From G963676655 sp963678305 (GTDB lineage Bacteria; Verrucomicrobiota; Lentisphaeria; Victivallales; Victivallaceae), in assembly GCA_963678305.2 (NCBI GenBank), contig CAXXVV010000003.1, forward strand, positions 124,001-188,000: a stretch of 64,000 bases of DNA. Direction: 5' to 3'. Below, one piece after another: positions 7,887 through 16,864 of the stretch. Under the pieces are notes generated by a model. The model was not told where the DNA came from. It did not search any database and saw only the letters and a list, made by a program, of their open reading frames with translations. Position 1 is the first letter of the stretch; each line of letters starts with the position of its first letter. The translations under genes were made by a program, and so were the position numbers.

Positions 7887-10800
7887 ATGAAAAAATTTCT
7901 AATTCACTTTATCCTTCTCACACTTGGTCAAATCCAGGCAAAAAATCTGATTCTCGAAGCGGAAAAAGGTATTGTTCCCTCTGATTGCAGTTATGCAGAA
8001 AACAAAGATTTATCGAATGGTAAAGGCGTTGTGCTTAAAAATGCCGTCAGGTTAAATAAAAACAACACTAACAGCGCGAAGCCATATATAACTTTAAACT
8101 TCAAAATTACCTCCCCGGGTAAATATGACGTTACCTTTTTTGTTCTGGCGGCCAGCAGTTCCTGCGACTCTTTTTATGTTGCAATGGACAATTCAAAACC
8201 GCAATTTGCGGGAGTGAAAGCCGGAAAATCCGTAACCTGCGTTAAGAAAACTTACCGTTTAAAAGCCGCCCCGCATACGCTGAAGATTTTCACACGCGAA
8301 AATAACATTGTAATTGATAAGGTCGAAATTGGCAAAGCAACGGAGAATAAGGTTGACAGTAATGCGGTCATATCTAAATGGGCGCCTCCACCATATTATC
8401 CTCCAGCAGGTCATCCGCGCGTCCTGCTTAACCCGCAATATCTGAAAAAAATCAAACAACGGATAAAACAATATACGTTATTCAGCAGGGCCTTTGATAA
8501 TATAAAAGCCATAGCGTCTGAAAATAAAAGCGCGCAACTCGGAAAAGATAAATATTTGAACCATATCGCCCTGACAACAATCCAAGCTCAGGCCTTTCTT
8601 TACATCTATGGGAAGAACCTGAGCGCGGGTGAAAATGCGATAAACAATATAAAGACGATCCTGGCTGAAGCCAGATACAAACCCGTAAAAGACGTTACCC
8701 GTACCTATGGCAGAGTCATATTCACCGCAGGAATAGTCTATGACTGGTGTTTCCCTCTGCTTAAAGCGACTGACAAAGATGCCGTCATTGCCGGCATTCT
8801 GAAATTGGCGGCAAAAATGGAAATCGGCTGGCCGCCAGTGAGACAAAGTTCCGTTGTCGGCCACGCCGGGGAATCTCAACTGTTCAAGGATCTGCTGGCT
8901 GCGGGAATTGCCGTATACGACAAATATCCGTATATATATGATGTATGCGCCCGGCGGCTTTTCTCCGAAATGGTTCCGGCCAGGAATTTCATGTATAAAT
9001 CCGGTGCCCACAGCCAGGGTTCTGGTTATGGAAGTTATCGCTTTGCCTGGGAGGTATGGAGTGCGCTGCTGATCCATAGAATGAACGGAAAAATGCTGTA
9101 TTCGGCCGATATGGCCAAAGTTCCATATTCAATGATTTACGCGCGTCTGCCCAACGGCAATATTATGCCTCAGGGAGACAACGGCCTGAACAGCCGGATG
9201 TATTTGTATTCCGGCGTTCGCGATAAACACCTGTTATTCGGCGCGCTGTTCAAAGATCCGTATATTGTGCATGATTCTTATATGCAGGGCGTGCAAGCGG
9301 CCTCCAGATTAAACCCGCTGCAATATCTGCTGTTTGCAAATCCTGAACAATCGGCAAAAGATTTTTCTTCTTTGCCACTTACCAGATTCTTTCCCGAGCC
9401 CCTCGGAGCAATGATTACCAGAACCGGCTGGAAATTCGGGATCGATTCCGACAGCGCGGTCATCAGAATGACCGGAGCCGGACATTATTTCGCCAATCAT
9501 CAGCATCTCGACGCCGGCAGTTTCCAAATTTACTACAAGGGATTTCTCGCTATTGATTCCGGCATATACAACAAGTACGGCACCAAGGCCCATCAGACAT
9601 ATACAAAACGCTCCATCGCTCATAACTGCATGCTTTTTTATGACAAAAATTACAAAATCCCGCGAAAATTGAAAAGGCGCGGATATGATGGCGGCCAGCA
9701 TTATCCCGGCGGGGAACCGCGTGATCTCGATGCATTGAAGCAGCGTTACCTCAACGGGCATATCCCTGGACACAGCTTCGGGCCGAATAAACAAAGACCT
9801 TATTACAGCTATATGAAAGTTGATTTGAAAGCTGGCTATGGAAAAAACGTCCTGTTCTATACCCGTACTTTCTGCTTCCTGAATTTTGATAATTCATCGC
9901 GTCCGGGAGCTTTAATCGTTCTTGACAGGACGGAAACAGCAAAACCAGACATCAGAAAAATATGGCTGCTGCACAGCATTCAGGAACCGGTATTCAATAA
10001 CAATCAAATTACGGTTGTCTGCGATCAGGCTACTGATTCCGGCAAGCTGGTCGACACTGTTCTGCTGCCGGAAAAAGACAATATCATCCTGGAAAAGCTC
10101 GGGCCACCGAAACATCTTAATCACGTTTTCGGCAATAACTTTCCGGATACAACAAAAAAATCTATGTTCAGCAACAAATGGCGCACCCAGTTGAGTCCAA
10201 AGCAAAACGCTGGGAAAAATATTTTTCTGAACGTTCTCCAGATTATGGACGCCAAAGAAAAAAATCCGCTTCCGGTCAAACTGGTAAACAATGCGGACCT
10301 CATCGGCGCGGAAATCGATCAGCGTATAGTCTTTTTCTCAAAAAGCGGCAAAAATATCGATAAAGAATTCAACTTCATCGTTCCCGGGAACAAATATCAA
10401 ATACTCCTTACAGATCTGGCCCCGGGCGAATGGACGATTCAATCCGATAAAGGAAAGAGTATTAAGATAAATGTTTCCAGTGAAAGCGGAACTGCGTTCT
10501 CTCTGCTTGAACGGGGAAAATATACCGCAAGCAGGAAAGAACTCAAAACGGCGAAAAGCCAGGATCTTAATGACTTTTGCCCAAAACAAATCAGTCAACA
10601 GTTTCCCCGCGTAGTAATAAATAATCGGATCATTCCAGTAACTTCTATTGAGCATGAAAAAGGTGAAATTTCAATCCCGGCAAACAAGTTGCTGCAAGCA
10701 TGCGGCGCAAAAGTAACCACGACAAAAGACGGCCTGAAAGCAACCGGGAGCGGGCAAACATTACAGGCATTTACCGGAAAAAGATATGTCCTACTGAATG

Positions 10801-11345
10801 GAGAAGAGTATTATTTCAAGAAGCGTGTTGCCGGCAAATCCGGACAGATTTATTTACCGCTGGAAGTCTATAAAAACTTCCTGCGGATGAATACATTGTA
10901 CCTTGGATACGCCGATATGGTATTGTTCTCCAAATATCCTGAAAGCAGATTTGATTATCCGTGGTACGTGAGTATTTATACCAACCGGAACGACAGCGCC
11001 AATCCGGTTGAAAATGCGTCTGACGGCAACCTTGACAGCCACTGGGCCGGAGGCGGTAAAAACGCAGTATTAAGATTAAAACTGGATCGGGAATACGAAA
11101 CTGAAGGAGTTCGCATCGCCTGGCTTCATGGAGACAAGCGAAAGTATAACTTCCAGCTGGAACTATCCCGGGACGGGAAAAACTGGACCAAAGTATTTGA
11201 TGGAAAAAGCTCCGGTACAACCAGGGGATTTGAACCATACAAATTCCCCCGGCAAAAGACCAGATATGTCAAGCTTACCGGAAACGGCAACACCTCAAGC
11301 TCCTTTACTTCCATTTACGAAATCGCCGTCATTCCGGCAAAATAA
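7887..11345 (+). CDS. Large secreted heparinase II/III-type polysaccharide lyase, multidomain
   Basis: Start at ATG 7887, which gives a clean signal peptide (KKFLIHFILLTLGQIQA); a GTG lies nine bases upstream. 1152 residues. Order: signal; jelly-roll carbohydrate-binding-like domain (about 22-155, YITLNFKITSPGKYDVTFF); alpha/alpha toroid (about 170-480, entered by GHPRVLLNPQYLKKIK); a beta-sheet heparinase II/III domain around 500-870 with GHYFANHQHLDAGSFQIYY, where the His-rich NHQH segment is the catalytic-type signature; a copper-amine-oxidase-N-like stalk domain (about 900-1005, with VLLNGEEYYF and IYLPLEV); and a C-terminal F5/8-type discoidin domain (about 1025-1152, ending ARYVKLTG-like TRYVKLTG). 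The enzyme probably cleaves an acidic polysaccharide by beta-elimination outside the cytoplasm. Specificity is not readable. Confidence 0.8.
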   Translation: MKKFLIHFILLTLGQIQAKNLILEAEKGIVPSDCSYAENKDLSNGKGVVLKNAVRLNKNNTNSAKPYITLNFKITSPGKYDVTFFVLAASSSCDSFYVAMDNSKPQFAGVKAGKSVTCVKKTYRLKAAPHTLKIFTRENNIVIDKVEIGKATENKVDSNAVISKWAPPPYYPPAGHPRVLLNPQYLKKIKQRIKQYTLFSRAFDNIKAIASENKSAQLGKDKYLNHIALTTIQAQAFLYIYGKNLSAGENAINNIKTILAEARYKPVKDVTRTYGRVIFTAGIVYDWCFPLLKATDKDAVIAGILKLAAKMEIGWPPVRQSSVVGHAGESQLFKDLLAAGIAVYDKYPYIYDVCARRLFSEMVPARNFMYKSGAHSQGSGYGSYRFAWEVWSALLIHRMNGKMLYSADMAKVPYSMIYARLPNGNIMPQGDNGLNSRMYLYSGVRDKHLLFGALFKDPYIVHDSYMQGVQAASRLNPLQYLLFANPEQSAKDFSSLPLTRFFPEPLGAMITRTGWKFGIDSDSAVIRMTGAGHYFANHQHLDAGSFQIYYKGFLAIDSGIYNKYGTKAHQTYTKRSIAHNCMLFYDKNYKIPRKLKRRGYDGGQHYPGGEPRDLDALKQRYLNGHIPGHSFGPNKQRPYYSYMKVDLKAGYGKNVLFYTRTFCFLNFDNSSRPGALIVLDRTETAKPDIRKIWLLHSIQEPVFNNNQITVVCDQATDSGKLVDTVLLPEKDNIILEKLGPPKHLNHVFGNNFPDTTKKSMFSNKWRTQLSPKQNAGKNIFLNVLQIMDAKEKNPLPVKLVNNADLIGAEIDQRIVFFSKSGKNIDKEFNFIVPGNKYQILLTDLAPGEWTIQSDKGKSIKINVSSESGTAFSLLERGKYTASRKELKTAKSQDLNDFCPKQISQQFPRVVINNRIIPVTSIEHEKGEISIPANKLLQACGAKVTTTKDGLKATGSGQTLQAFTGKRYVLLNGEEYYFKKRVAGKSGQIYLPLEVYKNFLRMNTLYLGYADMVLFSKYPESRFDYPWYVSIYTNRNDSANPVENASDGNLDSHWAGGGKNAVLRLKLDREYETEGVRIAWLHGDKRKYNFQLELSRDGKNWTKVFDGKSSGTTRGFEPYKFPRQKTRYVKLTGNGNTSSSFTSIYEIAVIPAK

Positions 11346-11394
11346 AAATTGTGCTTTCGGTCAGGGCTGTCCCCGGCGCCATTCGTCGTACGGA

Positions 11395-12507
11395 TTAAAT
11401 TGCCAGTAATGCAACTTTGACGCCGCCCGGCTTCCGGCCGGGAACGGTTCTGAAAATACCGTCAGGCGGGGCCGGGTGAGTCGTGTATGCCAGTAGCAAC
11501 CCTTCACTGGTAAAACACACCGACGGATATATATGCTGACGATGGTCACCATCAAGTTCACAGCCTTCATTGTCGATCATTGCCGGCTCCGACCAGCTTT
11601 TGCCGTCATCCGCGGAAATGGCATACGACAGCGGGTTTCTGGGAAAAAAAGCTCCTGCCTTCATCGGCTCTGCGTGGTTGTAAAAAGCAATCAGGCGTCC
11701 GTCGTTCATACGCCGCAGAGTGAATGATGAACAGGGACAAATCAGGCTGGTCGGTTCCGGGTCGGACCAGTTCATTCCTTCATCGGTTGAATATGAACTG
11801 TAAAGACAGCCTTTACCGGTACGGGCCAACATCATAATCGAACCGTCAGACAACTCGGCAATACCCGGTTCGGCCATCCCCCTGGGGTCATCCGGTAAAA
11901 TCACCCGGTTGTCAACCGGAGTCAATTGCCATGATTCACCCGAATCATCGCTGTAAAAACAGCAAGCGTCACAGATACCGCCTTCAAAATAGTCCTTCAT
12001 GGTCAATGATCTGGCGGCGGCGGGAATGATCATCCGGCCTGAACGCAGCATGACCAGACTATCATTCATCACGTAATATACTTCATTGTCATCCGGAATT
12101 AGAGTTCTTACCGGAGTCCAGGTGCGGCCATTATCCGAACTGCTGGTAATCACCGGCACTCCGCCGCCGTGTCTGCCTTTGACTCTGTGATGCATCACCA
12201 GCAATATAACACCATTATCCAGGCACAAAAAATTGATCCCGCCGCCGCAGGGAATCCCCGGCGCGTTCCATTCAACGTTGATCTCGCCTTCATCCAGCCA
12301 GGTTCTACCATTGTCTTTGGATCGCAATGCACGCGGCATTTTCGGTAAAACTTCTTTGTCTTCGAAATCCGCCGGAGACAGCCCGGAGGGGACCAGCATC
12401 AGCAATGAATCGTCTTTCAGCCGCACAATAGATTGACCGATAAATGTATTATCTTCCAAATGCGGCAGCATCAGCGCCGGTTTGATGAGGAAATTGTCCT
12501 GATGCAT
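11395..12507 (-). CDS. BNR/Asp-box exo-alpha-sialidase-like glycosidase
   Basis: 370 residues from ATG 12507. There is no signal peptide. Five Asp-box motifs (S-x-D-x-G-x-T/S-W type) recur along the chain: SKDNGRTW, SSDNGRTW, SDDSGESW, STDEGMNW and SADDGKSW, marking a six-bladed beta-propeller of the sialidase superfamily. Members remove terminal sialic acid or act on other sugars; some are not enzymes at all. The start lies two bases after the TGA of the upstream DUF4838 gene, and the ribosome-binding site AAGGAGGGG is inside that gene's last codons, so the two are translationally coupled. The lack of a signal peptide suggests it works in the cytoplasm on imported sugars, unlike its partner. 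Confidence 0.75.
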   Translation of the reverse strand: MHQDNFLIKPALMLPHLEDNTFIGQSIVRLKDDSLLMLVPSGLSPADFEDKEVLPKMPRALRSKDNGRTWLDEGEINVEWNAPGIPCGGGINFLCLDNGVILLVMHHRVKGRHGGGVPVITSSSDNGRTWTPVRTLIPDDNEVYYVMNDSLVMLRSGRMIIPAAARSLTMKDYFEGGICDACCFYSDDSGESWQLTPVDNRVILPDDPRGMAEPGIAELSDGSIMMLARTGKGCLYSSYSTDEGMNWSDPEPTSLICPCSSFTLRRMNDGRLIAFYNHAEPMKAGAFFPRNPLSYAISADDGKSWSEPAMIDNEGCELDGDHRQHIYPSVCFTSEGLLLAYTTHPAPPDGIFRTVPGRKPGGVKVALLAI

Positions 12508-12509
12508 TA

Positions 12510-15500
12510 TCAATTCCCCTCCTTTTTCATCTCTATCCGGTCAACATACACCCCTTTTACCGCGGATTTGCCGCCGCCTTTGCGGTCATAACGCCCGGAA
12601 CCCAGCCAAACGCGTTGTTTTGCCCCGGGCTCAAAACTGCCGATCTTGTACCATTGATACCCGTCTTTAACATTTTCAGCTTTTATCGAGATTTGCGGTC
12701 CGCGCTTTGTTTTGTAGTCATATATCCCGGCCCAAAAGGCTTCTCCCGGAACGCCTGACTTATCAACCCTGATCCTCATACGAACCTTATATTTGCCCGG
12801 ATTGAACCATGCGGGTTTGACATCCCATTGCATATTCCATGTCGGATATGTGGTCAGTTGCAATGCGCGTTTATCCCCGGCGCCGGCGTCCTTGACGTGT
12901 TTACACCATCCGGGTTTCAACGGCAAGTCGCAATCTTCGAGAATCACCAGATCAGCCGGAGGGCGTTTGTCTCCCGGTTTCACGATCTCAGTTTCATTAG
13001 TCCGGACAAAGCGGAGTTTATCAATATAGAGGTGCTTAACTGCGGATTTATCTCCGCCTTTGCGATCATACCTTCCGGGACCGGCCCAGACGCGCTGTTT
13101 GGCGCCGGGAGTAAAGATTGCAACATCATACCACTGATAGCCATCCTTTACCTGAGAAACCCGCGGTTTGATATCTCCCAGACTTTTGCGTGCATTATAA
13201 TCGTAAACCCCGGCAAAAAATGCTTCACCCGGCACTCCGGTTTTGTCTACCCGGGCAAGCATTTGCAGTTTATACTTGGCTCCCGGAATAAACAATTGCG
13301 GCTCTGGAGCCCAGTAAACGCTCCATGAAGGATAATCGCTTGTTCGTAAACAATGACCATCCGTCGCCGCTTTATCCGCAACATAATCCCCCCAACCGGG
13401 ATTGGCGACTGTAACCAGGTCGTCGTCAATTACCACGGTTTCCGCTTTATGCTTTATTCCGGAAACCGGGTCAGGCAAACCGGTAATATTTTTCAGAGGA
13501 AGAATACTCATTCTGAATTTCAGATCTTTTTTCTGCCAGTTTCTCGGCATAATACTTTTTTTCATCGCGTAAATTATTTTCAGCGGACATCCTGCTGTGT
13601 CGGCGCAAATCCAGATCCTATCAACATTACGGTAGTCAGGAACAGTTATTTTTAAACCCTGACGGCTTTGAGCCGACGCAACAATCAATTCCGGCGATTT
13701 CAACTGATCTCCGCGAAGAATCGTATTGGAAAACGTTTGGCCGGCCGGCACAGCTGCACTCCGCCAGGTGGACTTACCGTTTTTAAAATATAATGAATCA
13801 ACCTCACCCGGATCAAGAGCCAGGCGAAAATGCGGATAAAATTCGCGCTGATTCGAGTTTTCGTTTTTAAGAACAGTATCAATTGTGATACCTTCCGCCG
13901 CGACTGACACACGCCGCGAAACGGTATAACTGCCTTTCATGCGATAGATGAAAACCGCTGATTGCTTATCGGTCTGGTTTTCGTCAACCACAAAGTCAAA
14001 CTGGTTTTCCGCCTCCATCCGGTTTATATGCCCCCACTGGGTACCAAACCTTTTCGGGTTCAATGTGAAATCAATCCCCCCGAATTGCGGTAGAACAAGA
14101 TTTTTTCCAGAGTCCATCTCGAGCAACGAGACTCGTGCGCCTTTTGCCGGCAAAACCCCGGCGGTAAGGCCACCGGCTCTGACTATCACCGGTTGGGCCG
14201 GCCGGGAATAATTTCGCATATTTGCCAGGAACGACGCCGTCTGGTGCGTATATTCGGAAGAACGGGTAACTTTTCCCTCTTTCATACGCTCCAGGATCGC
14301 GGAAGCCAACGCCGCGTATTCCGGGGGCACTCCAACCGGCTTTACCCCGCCGTTTTCCCACTGCCATTTTACTTTGAACTCCGGCCACCTTTCAAGCAGG
14401 GCATAATACACAGGAATAGACGCCATACGTACGTTGTATAGCCTCGCGGGATCTTTCGCAACCAGTTTTTCCGCTTGTTCAAACAACCGTAAAGACCGCT
14501 TTAAAAACGCGTCTGACAACCATGGAACTGTCATCTTTGTCCTGATCGTAACTTCATTCTGCTCAGGCGCGGAAAGCTTTTGCAATCCATCAAAATATTT
14601 TCTGACAAGCGGGGCGGCCGCGCCGTAATATCCTGAGAAGAAGTCATCATACAGTTTATTGACGTCCTGATCCGGATTCCACATTAATTTCGCCAGAATC
14701 CAGGCTCTCAGTTCGGCGAATTCGCCGTGAGGACTGTTGTAATTACCCATCTCGAACATGCCGTAAACATTGTGATCCCGGAAAAATTGCAAATTACTTT
14801 GCAGGACATTAAAATTGGGATGAGGTCCGATATAATGATGAAAGTTTGTCACGTAATTCCAGATCAGCAGTTTCGGAGCAATTTTGCTCCATTTCTCAAT
14901 ATCCTGACGGAACGCAATGTTTTTCGGGTTACTGCTGTTTATCAGCGGTTGAGAGAAATCACACTCGACACTGCATAAACGGGGAATTATATTATGCTTC
15001 GGCCTGACATTTTTCGGAGGTTTACGGGAATACATATAAGCCAGGGTTTCGATATAAACTCCGGGAAATTCTTTTTCAATACCGGCTCCGACTTGATTGA
15101 CAAAATTGATGATGCTTCCCGCCGGGGACCCTTCTCTTTCGTCAAAGGCTTTGCACTTTTCACAAGTGCACGGCACTCCCCCGTCCGTCTGGCTGACACT
15201 GATAAATTTCGCGCCCGGGTCTTTACGTAAAACCTTCTTGACTTCCTCCGTGACAATCTTTAAAACATCCGGATTGCTCAAACACAATTGCGCGTAACGG
15301 TGTTTACGTTTGCCTTTCCATAGACTGTAATATTCAGGATGTTCTTTAAAATATTTTTCCGGGGGAACCAGTTTGTGAAAAGTATGAACGAGCCATCTGT
15401 TGGCGTAATAAGCGTGTCCCCCGCGTTTTTCATCCAGTCGCATTTCATGCCCGTTAGCCCGCAGCCGGACCGAAAAATCCGGATGCCCGAATAAATCGTA

Positions 15501-16025
15501 ATAAAATGGTTCTCTGATGGCGAAAGCCGGCAACTGCGTGTCATCGCCGAGTGGAATTTGCAGTGTGGAACGTCGCGGTGTAACACTGAATTCACTTGAA
15601 TACCAGCGGCAGCCGGCATATTTTTCCAGCAATTCATAAACTCCGTATAAAGTTCCACGCTTACGGCCGCCGATTATCAAAAGATATGAAGGCTTTGCAA
15701 TAAGACGAAAACCGTCTGTACCCAATTTCTTCATATCCGGCTCAGCCCCGATAATCTTTGACGTAAAGCGCGTATTTCCCAGGAGAACCGCTTTTGCCGG
15801 CAAAGCTTTGGAATCGGTCTGAATTTTAAGTTCGGCTCCGGTTATCTCTTTAAGAAACCTTTGCAGTTCCAACGCCGCATGGACTTGTGATTCGGAACTT
15901 TTCTCCGGTCGGACTATCACATAATCAGACTTACCTTTTTCAACAAGCGTCAGAGAACCGGCGCAAAAAATCGATGTCCAGACAAGGGAAATAAATATCG
16001 TTAAAAATGTTTTATGATTCAACAT
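12510..16025 (-). CDS. Secreted DUF4838 protein with GH20-like N-terminus and duplicated C-terminal domain
   Basis: 1171 residues with a signal peptide (KTFLTIFISLVWTSIFCAGS). Residues about 30-150 resemble the domain preceding GH20 and alpha-glucuronidase barrels (AALELQRFLKEITGAEL, GTLYGVYELLEKYAGCRWY). A DUF4838 TIM-barrel-like region follows (about 170-500) with SVSQTDGGVPCTCEKC and LLIWNYVTNFHHY. After a beta-rich region, the C-terminus holds two tandem copies of a domain of about 135 residues (about 865-1000 and 1023-1168). Both carry RVDK-GVPGEAF-AG-YDY, VKDGYQWY and PGAKQRVW-G-GRYDRKGG-KSAV, and look like carbohydrate-binding beta-sandwiches. The gene lies 76 bases behind the pseudopilin and is coupled to the sialidase-like gene. 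Likely a glycan-binding or hydrolytic surface protein. Confidence 0.75.
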   Translation of the reverse strand: MLNHKTFLTIFISLVWTSIFCAGSLTLVEKGKSDYVIVRPEKSSESQVHAALELQRFLKEITGAELKIQTDSKALPAKAVLLGNTRFTSKIIGAEPDMKKLGTDGFRLIAKPSYLLIIGGRKRGTLYGVYELLEKYAGCRWYSSEFSVTPRRSTLQIPLGDDTQLPAFAIREPFYYDLFGHPDFSVRLRANGHEMRLDEKRGGHAYYANRWLVHTFHKLVPPEKYFKEHPEYYSLWKGKRKHRYAQLCLSNPDVLKIVTEEVKKVLRKDPGAKFISVSQTDGGVPCTCEKCKAFDEREGSPAGSIINFVNQVGAGIEKEFPGVYIETLAYMYSRKPPKNVRPKHNIIPRLCSVECDFSQPLINSSNPKNIAFRQDIEKWSKIAPKLLIWNYVTNFHHYIGPHPNFNVLQSNLQFFRDHNVYGMFEMGNYNSPHGEFAELRAWILAKLMWNPDQDVNKLYDDFFSGYYGAAAPLVRKYFDGLQKLSAPEQNEVTIRTKMTVPWLSDAFLKRSLRLFEQAEKLVAKDPARLYNVRMASIPVYYALLERWPEFKVKWQWENGGVKPVGVPPEYAALASAILERMKEGKVTRSSEYTHQTASFLANMRNYSRPAQPVIVRAGGLTAGVLPAKGARVSLLEMDSGKNLVLPQFGGIDFTLNPKRFGTQWGHINRMEAENQFDFVVDENQTDKQSAVFIYRMKGSYTVSRRVSVAAEGITIDTVLKNENSNQREFYPHFRLALDPGEVDSLYFKNGKSTWRSAAVPAGQTFSNTILRGDQLKSPELIVASAQSRQGLKITVPDYRNVDRIWICADTAGCPLKIIYAMKKSIMPRNWQKKDLKFRMSILPLKNITGLPDPVSGIKHKAETVVIDDDLVTVANPGWGDYVADKAATDGHCLRTSDYPSWSVYWAPEPQLFIPGAKYKLQMLARVDKTGVPGEAFFAGVYDYNARKSLGDIKPRVSQVKDGYQWYDVAIFTPGAKQRVWAGPGRYDRKGGDKSAVKHLYIDKLRFVRTNETEIVKPGDKRPPADLVILEDCDLPLKPGWCKHVKDAGAGDKRALQLTTYPTWNMQWDVKPAWFNPGKYKVRMRIRVDKSGVPGEAFWAGIYDYKTKRGPQISIKAENVKDGYQWYKIGSFEPGAKQRVWLGSGRYDRKGGGKSAVKGVYVDRIEMKKEGN

Positions 16026-16101
16026 TAAGACCTCATTGTAATTTTATAATAACAAGTACGCAATGGGATATAACCGGATTCGTTTACGGAATTCAGCTTG
16101 A

Positions 16102-16752
16102 TCAGTGACGGTGAAAACGTTCTTTATAGAACGGGTGAGTCGTATCGCTGCCATTTGTAGTTGGCGGTTCGGTCGTGGCAATATTGGTCACTGCGTGTCC
16201 GTCACAGTAAAGAGTATTCGCGGCTTTGCCGTCATTGTGCCGGGTGTGTACTTTACTGAAATTTGTAAGATAATAATACCCTTTCGTGGGGGAATCTTTA
16301 TCATAGACCACATCCACCAGGCATATTACCTTGCTCGGATTTTTTATTTTGCCTTGTTTATAGTTCCATCCGGTATCGGTTGAACTGTAAATATAGCTGT
16401 TATAGCCGTAATGCGGATACCACCCCATACTTTCAGTGGAAAAAAGCGTCTCCGCGACCGGACAAATAAAAATCTTGTTACTGTTGTTGAGGTATCTTTC
16501 AATCAAAAACTGAGCCCAGGAATCTTTCCAGCCGGCCAATCCCAACCCGAACCCTTTAGGATAGCATCCGTCAAAATCATCAATGTAATTCTGGAAAACC
16601 GTACCAAGCTGCTTGACGTTATTCAGGCATGCAATGGTATGGGCCTTGCTCCTGGCTTTGTTAAGGGCCGGCAGGAGCATGCTGGCAAGAATTGCGATGA
16701 TCGCGATCACGACCAGGAGTTCAATAAGAGTGAAATTTTTTTGTCTTTTCAT
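16102..16752 (-). CDS. Pseudopilin-like protein (prepilin-type N-terminal cleavage/methylation, DGH C-terminus)
   Basis: 216 residues from ATG 16752, chosen because AGGAAAGG precedes it and it places the leader MKRQKN directly before FTLIELLVVIAIIAIL. The longer open frame up to 16884 crosses the promoter and operator of this gene and is not coding. The hydrophobic helix is followed by ALNKARSKAHTIACLNNVKQ and a C-terminal LYCDGHAV motif. It heads the pseudopilin-DUF4838-sialidase group. Its promoter (16796-16824) carries the same 39-base upstream site as the hydrolase promoter 1.6 kb away, so both probably answer to the AraC regulator at 18505. Role in sugar use unknown. Confidence 0.87.
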   Translation of the reverse strand: MKRQKNFTLIELLVVIAIIAILASMLLPALNKARSKAHTIACLNNVKQLGTVFQNYIDDFDGCYPKGFGLGLAGWKDSWAQFLIERYLNNSNKIFICPVAETLFSTESMGWYPHYGYNSYIYSSTDTGWNYKQGKIKNPSKVICLVDVVYDKDSPTKGYYYLTNFSKVHTRHNDGKAANTLYCDGHAVTNIATTEPPTTNGSDTTHPFYKERFHRH

Positions 16753-16795
16753 GATAAACGCCTTTCCTGTGTTTGTTTTCATGATGTTTACATAT

Positions 16796-16859
16796 ATCAT
16801 AACCGATAATTCAATTTTGCGCAATAGCACTGGAACACCATTAATTATACTATAGCAAC
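16796..16859 (-). promoter_or_regulatory. Minus-strand promoter with 39-bp AraC-type activator site (copy A)
   Basis: Read on the minus strand, TTGCGC (16824-16819) and TATGAT (16801-16796) are 17 bases apart. The 39-base site 16821-16859 overlaps the -35 box by four bases and extends upstream of it. It matches 18452-18490 at 32 of 39 positions, with invariant CACCATTA and TTATACTATA blocks on the plus strand. The overlap with -35 is the geometry of AraC-type class II activation. It drives the pseudopilin gene starting at 16752. Confidence 0.7.
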
Positions 16860-16864
16860 TTTTT

